Shown in pieces: positions 60,601 to 64,000 of a DNA stretch of 64,000 nucleotides. The translations under genes and the position numbers were made by a program. The notes beneath the pieces are model-generated. The model did not search any database and was not told where the DNA came from. It was given only the letters and a program-made list of their open reading frames with translations. The DNA comes from Prochilodus magdalenae (lineage: Eukaryota; Chordata; Actinopteri; Characiformes; Prochilodontidae). The stretch is taken from the NCBI GenBank assembly GCA_024036415.1, contig JAMWET010003419.1:249501-313500 (forward strand), given 5' to 3'. Each line of letters starts with the position of its first letter. Position 1 is the first letter of the stretch.

Positions 60601-63600
60601 TAATTCCTCAGAGTTAGTCCGTTACTGCCCCCAGATGGCCTTCTTTGGACATTGCAAGGGCATGCCTGTTTTGCTGGTGATGTTGACGGTTTCAGTGGAT
60701 TTATTACGCATCTGCATTTTGATGTTTCATTGTAATCAGTATAAGCTGGTTTTGTCCTGTAAAGCTCTACTGCTGTTGGACAAGCTTGACTTAGTTTGGC
60801 AAACTGGCAGTATAGGTTTCTTAAAAAGACCTGCTACTAGAATATCAAAGATTTTTACGAGGGGAAGAGGAATTTTATTTTCAGGTTCGTTTTTGAGCAT
60901 GTTTGTACCCGAGAAATATCAGCTGTGTCAGATGGGAATCGTTGTCAGGGCATTACTCAATGTAACTTTATTACATTTGGGGAATATTTGTGCCCTCTTG
61001 TTGTTTATTGGTAATTTATAATTAATTTGGAAAATAAGATTTGGATGATTGGTCCAGTGCACATACGCTCCAGACATTACTCACAGACGTTTCTCTGTGG
61101 GTAAATGTGCTTAAGATTCAAACAAAGTCATTCAGACTGATTCAGTCTGAAAAGCTCATTGCAGAGAAACTCTCAGACCAGAATTCTCACCGAGAATTAT
61201 ACACAGACCAGAGGCAGACATTTAAAACCTCTGAAAGCTCACCCACAGAAAGATTAAATATGAAATAATTATCATGCTTCCTAGACAAAGTTTTGGCCTA
61301 AAACATTTTGTGGTAGATACGTACCTGCGAGATGTTGTACACCCTCCCCCAATACATGTAGGATTTAACATTAATTTGCCATTATCAACATTTCATAAAA
61401 CTTGGGGAAACTCGGAAGTTTTAGATTGTAAATGAACTGACTGTTGATGTTGACATCACAACCCCTGGCTCTCATCACCACCACTGTAAGGAATCTTAAG
61501 CAAGATTTTCTACAATAAGTGAATTCACATCAAAACTAGGAAAACACCAATATGGGAATTAGGGCCCAGTATCTGGTATTTCATATGCATCTGCGGATAC
61601 TAATGTGGACCTTATTGAAGTGTACAGGTGTGGATTAAATCCGTCTGAATTAGCTTTATGGAGAAATATTAACTCTGAAGTGTGAATTTAATCACTTCTA
61701 GCGCAGTAGCCCAGGATGACGTAAATGTTGTGCTTTTCCAGAAAACTTTTATTACATAATCAAATAAACATGGAAACGTCTGTCTGATGTGGATGATCTT
61801 TTATTTATCATCGTGCTTTATTATTTTAAAGACTCTCAGTGACTCTTAGCTAACTCATTCAGTTTGTGTTTCAGATTCCATGTTGGGATTTGGTTTCCTG
61901 TAGTCCTACTTGAGATGAAAATCTGATTACTTTGACTTTTATTTATTTATTTTTTTCTCGTCCAAAGTTATAATTTTGGAGATTTGACAGCAGTGATATA
62001 TTGGCTTATCATTTTGTACGTTTTTGCAGAAATGTGGTTGTGGTTATTTCGGTGGTGATGTACTTGATGTATTATGTGTTAGTGTCGTATGCTCCATGTT
62101 ACCTGCTTGCTAGCTTACCTACATTTTCAATGTATAACCGCACTATATAGGTAACTTGGCATTTGACAGGTAATGATGATTCGGACCAGCCTACCAGTTC
62201 CTCAATTACATATCATAACCATAAAGCAAGTGAATGCAGATTTTTCAGTAGGGAGCTGATGAGAATTCGGTGGCCAATAACTGCATCGCTTTACACCCTC
62301 AAAACAAAAACAAAGGATGTAGTCTCACTTCCTGCTCAAAATAAGGCCCGTCCTGTAGTGTTTTCTGTTCCAACATGAAAACGTTGGACAGCTTTTTTTT
62401 TAAATTAATTATTTTTTAAAAATAATAAATAGAAATACTCGATGATGATGAATCAAAACGATGAACACTAAACGATACATGTTTCCCAATACTATAAAAC
62501 AATGATGTATTGTATGTATCTAGCTTATTACTGTGTCTAATAATTTATTGGTTCATATATAATCTAATATCTCAGTTCATAATGGTTTTAAATGGTTTAT
62601 TTTACTGTCAGGGTCCATATACGATATTGGACTGTACGACTTTAGGGAAATGTGGGCGTATGTCTAGTTGTCTGTGACCTCTCTCTGGACATGGAGGGTA
62701 GGTAGTGACCGAGCACCTACACCGAGGCCATGCAGATTTTCTTATGGGACCTTATCAGACATGCGGTTGGTGAGACCTTGTGTATGTGTGTATGTGAGAG
62801 TGAGTGAGAGAGAGTGACATTCCGACAGTGGGTCATGCGTTTTTCTCTGCACAAAAGAAACAGACTCCATTCAGCCTGCACTAATCCAGATGGAAAAGTC
62901 AAAGAGCAGAAAGTCCACAGGCCCAACCTCATTTCATCACTTTCATCGCCACCAAAGGAGAGCGGGAGACAGGGGTAGGAAAAAAAAAAAGGTGGGGGAG
63001 GAAGGAGTAGCTCAGAAAATGACCAACATCGGTGCTTCCCAAGCTCGACCGGCATGCTGTTATCTGTTTAATTCATCCCGCCAATCTAGGCTGTCTTTTC
63101 CCCTGCTAAATTGCCCTTTGACACGCATGCCTTCCTGCGCATAATCCACCACCTCCAGGGCAGAATTAAAAAAAGGCGTGAATGGGAGCGAACCTCGAAA
63201 TAAAATGTCAATGCCGCCGGACTGATTTGACTCCAAATCGAACCGCCGCAGTCTGACACAGGATGTAGTATTTTTTTGGAGGGGGTGAAGGAAACGTGTC
63301 CAGATGAAAGAAGGTGTCAGAGGAGTGCTGAATTCTCTGACGAGAGAGAGAGAGGGGGGTGAGGGGGGAATCTAAATTGCGAGCGGAAATGACTTTGGAA
63401 ACGGATGGAGAGTCTACGAGAAAAGACGAGTGTCAGGCTGGCCGTCTTTCATTTTTCGATATGAACATTTTTTTTTTCTTTTTTTCTATTTTGTGAGTGA
63501 AAGGCAGCAAGTATCACGAGGAGACCGAATTTTAGTGCTGATTTATTCCGTCACAAGCTCAGAGAAACTTTTGAACATGCGACGGCTGAGAAGCTTGAAC

Positions 63601-63870
63601 TTGAAGTATTACAGCTTTTGAACTCCACACTTGTCTGCTTGATCTTTTAGTACTGCGTCTGTCCCCAGTCCAGTATTTTATAATCCTATTATTGGAAGGT
63701 CTGTATTGGACATTAGACAGATACGTAGAACACGCTCACATACGTTCACCGATCTTCCTAGCATGATGGTTCACATTCATAGTCATACTCAAATCTGTAA
63801 TGTGAATGAACCAGTGTCCTGAAACAACCCGCATACACTCCATCTCATTAATACAGTCATGCAAACAAAC
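57634..63870. other. Intron 7 or intergenic sequence, no gene seen
   Basis: No exon fits the open phase of the hydrolase-like gene. An open frame of 128 codons at 60635-61021 (hydrophobic, no recognised family) and its neighbour at 61041-61268 are treated as chance. Repeat-poor blocks at about 60350-60620 and 63030-63290 have the look of conserved non-coding DNA. A G/A-rich run lies at 62985-63000. Confidence 0.35.
59380..59456 (+). mobile_element. LINE 3-prime tail with (CTAT)n
   Basis: TTGAATTTCCCTCTGGGATC followed by AATAAAGTATCTATCTATCT is a standard fish LINE ending. Only the last roughly 75 bp are present. Confidence 0.75.
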
Positions 63871-63872
63871 TA

Positions 63873-64000
63873 CAGTGAGGAAAGTAAGTATTTGAACACC
63901 CTGCAACTTTTCAAGTTCTCCCACTTAGAAATCATGGAGGGGTCTGAAATTTTCATCTTAGCTGCATGTCCACTGTGAGAGACATAAAAAAAAAAAACCT
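63873..64000 (+). mobile_element. Left end of a Tc1-like element, cut by the window edge
   Basis: A TA at 63871-63872 is followed by CAGTGAGGAAAGTAAGTATT, then TGAACACCCTGCAACTTTTC, TTCTCCCACTTAGAAATCAT and GGAGGGGTCTGAAATTTTCA. This is the well-known inverted-repeat end of a fish Tc1 family. The transposase, if present, lies beyond 64000. Confidence 0.85.

Noticed and set aside
60635..61268. Two adjacent open frames (128 and 75 codons)
   Set aside because: Hydrophobic and low-information sequence with no recognised motif. ATG and stop positions are compatible with chance in AT-rich DNA.

Overview
This window reads as nuclear DNA from a ray-finned fish. The evidence is spliced exons with consensus intron borders, tRNA-derived SINEs with the tail motif 'aagagcgtctgctaaatgcc', LINE 3-prime tails ending in simple repeats, several decayed Tc1/mariner transposons, and fish-type hAT and TIR elements. 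The SINE tails suggest an otophysan (characin or catfish side), but that is inference. There are no bacterial operons, rRNA or tRNA genes, or CRISPR arrays. Almost all long open frames are products of tandem repeats whose period is a multiple of 3, or are chance.

One protein-coding gene is well supported. It lies on the + strand, and seven exons can be joined with consistent reading phase: 20432-20494 (tentative), 25801-25963, 26116-26187, 27740-27816, 39137-39237, 43981-44097 and 47660-47734. Together they give about 222 codons of a membrane-anchored alpha/beta-hydrolase-fold protein. The last visible exon ends in mid-codon and the C-terminal exons are not found, so the gene probably continues past 64000. 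The position normally held by the catalytic serine (G-x-S-x-G) is a glutamate here (G-S-E-L-G), which suggests a pseudo-enzyme or altered chemistry. Intron 4 starts with GC instead of GT. The acceptor of exon 5 sits directly against a microsatellite of about 240 bp.

Layout. 1-20250: no convincing gene. It holds a 2.3-kb G-rich 21-bp array, LINE fragments (one carrying a 16-bp array and another a 73-bp array next to the tail), Tc1-like relics, a MITE in a (TA)n tract, a 54-bp array, and a large inverted repeat at 14563-15606. 20270-20500: CpG-rich candidate promoter and first exon. 21500-25270: a second, larger array of the same 54-bp unit inside intron 1. 26250-26600: a SINE with a perfect 33-bp foldback at its head. 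28300-29140: nested CCAT and roughly 80-bp repeats. 30000-45000: LINE tails, SINEs, a 37-bp array and Tc1 relics in introns 4-6. 47735-64000: probably one long intron, with a complete non-autonomous hAT element with target-site duplication, two abutting Tc1-like elements, a long-TIR MITE nested in a Tc1 relic, and the start of another Tc1 element at the right edge.

Several low-repeat stretches rich in homeodomain-like TAAT cores look like possible conserved non-coding elements. I found no convincing new defence, mobile or metabolic system. The best leads are the hydrolase-like gene lacking its nucleophile and its unusual splice signals.
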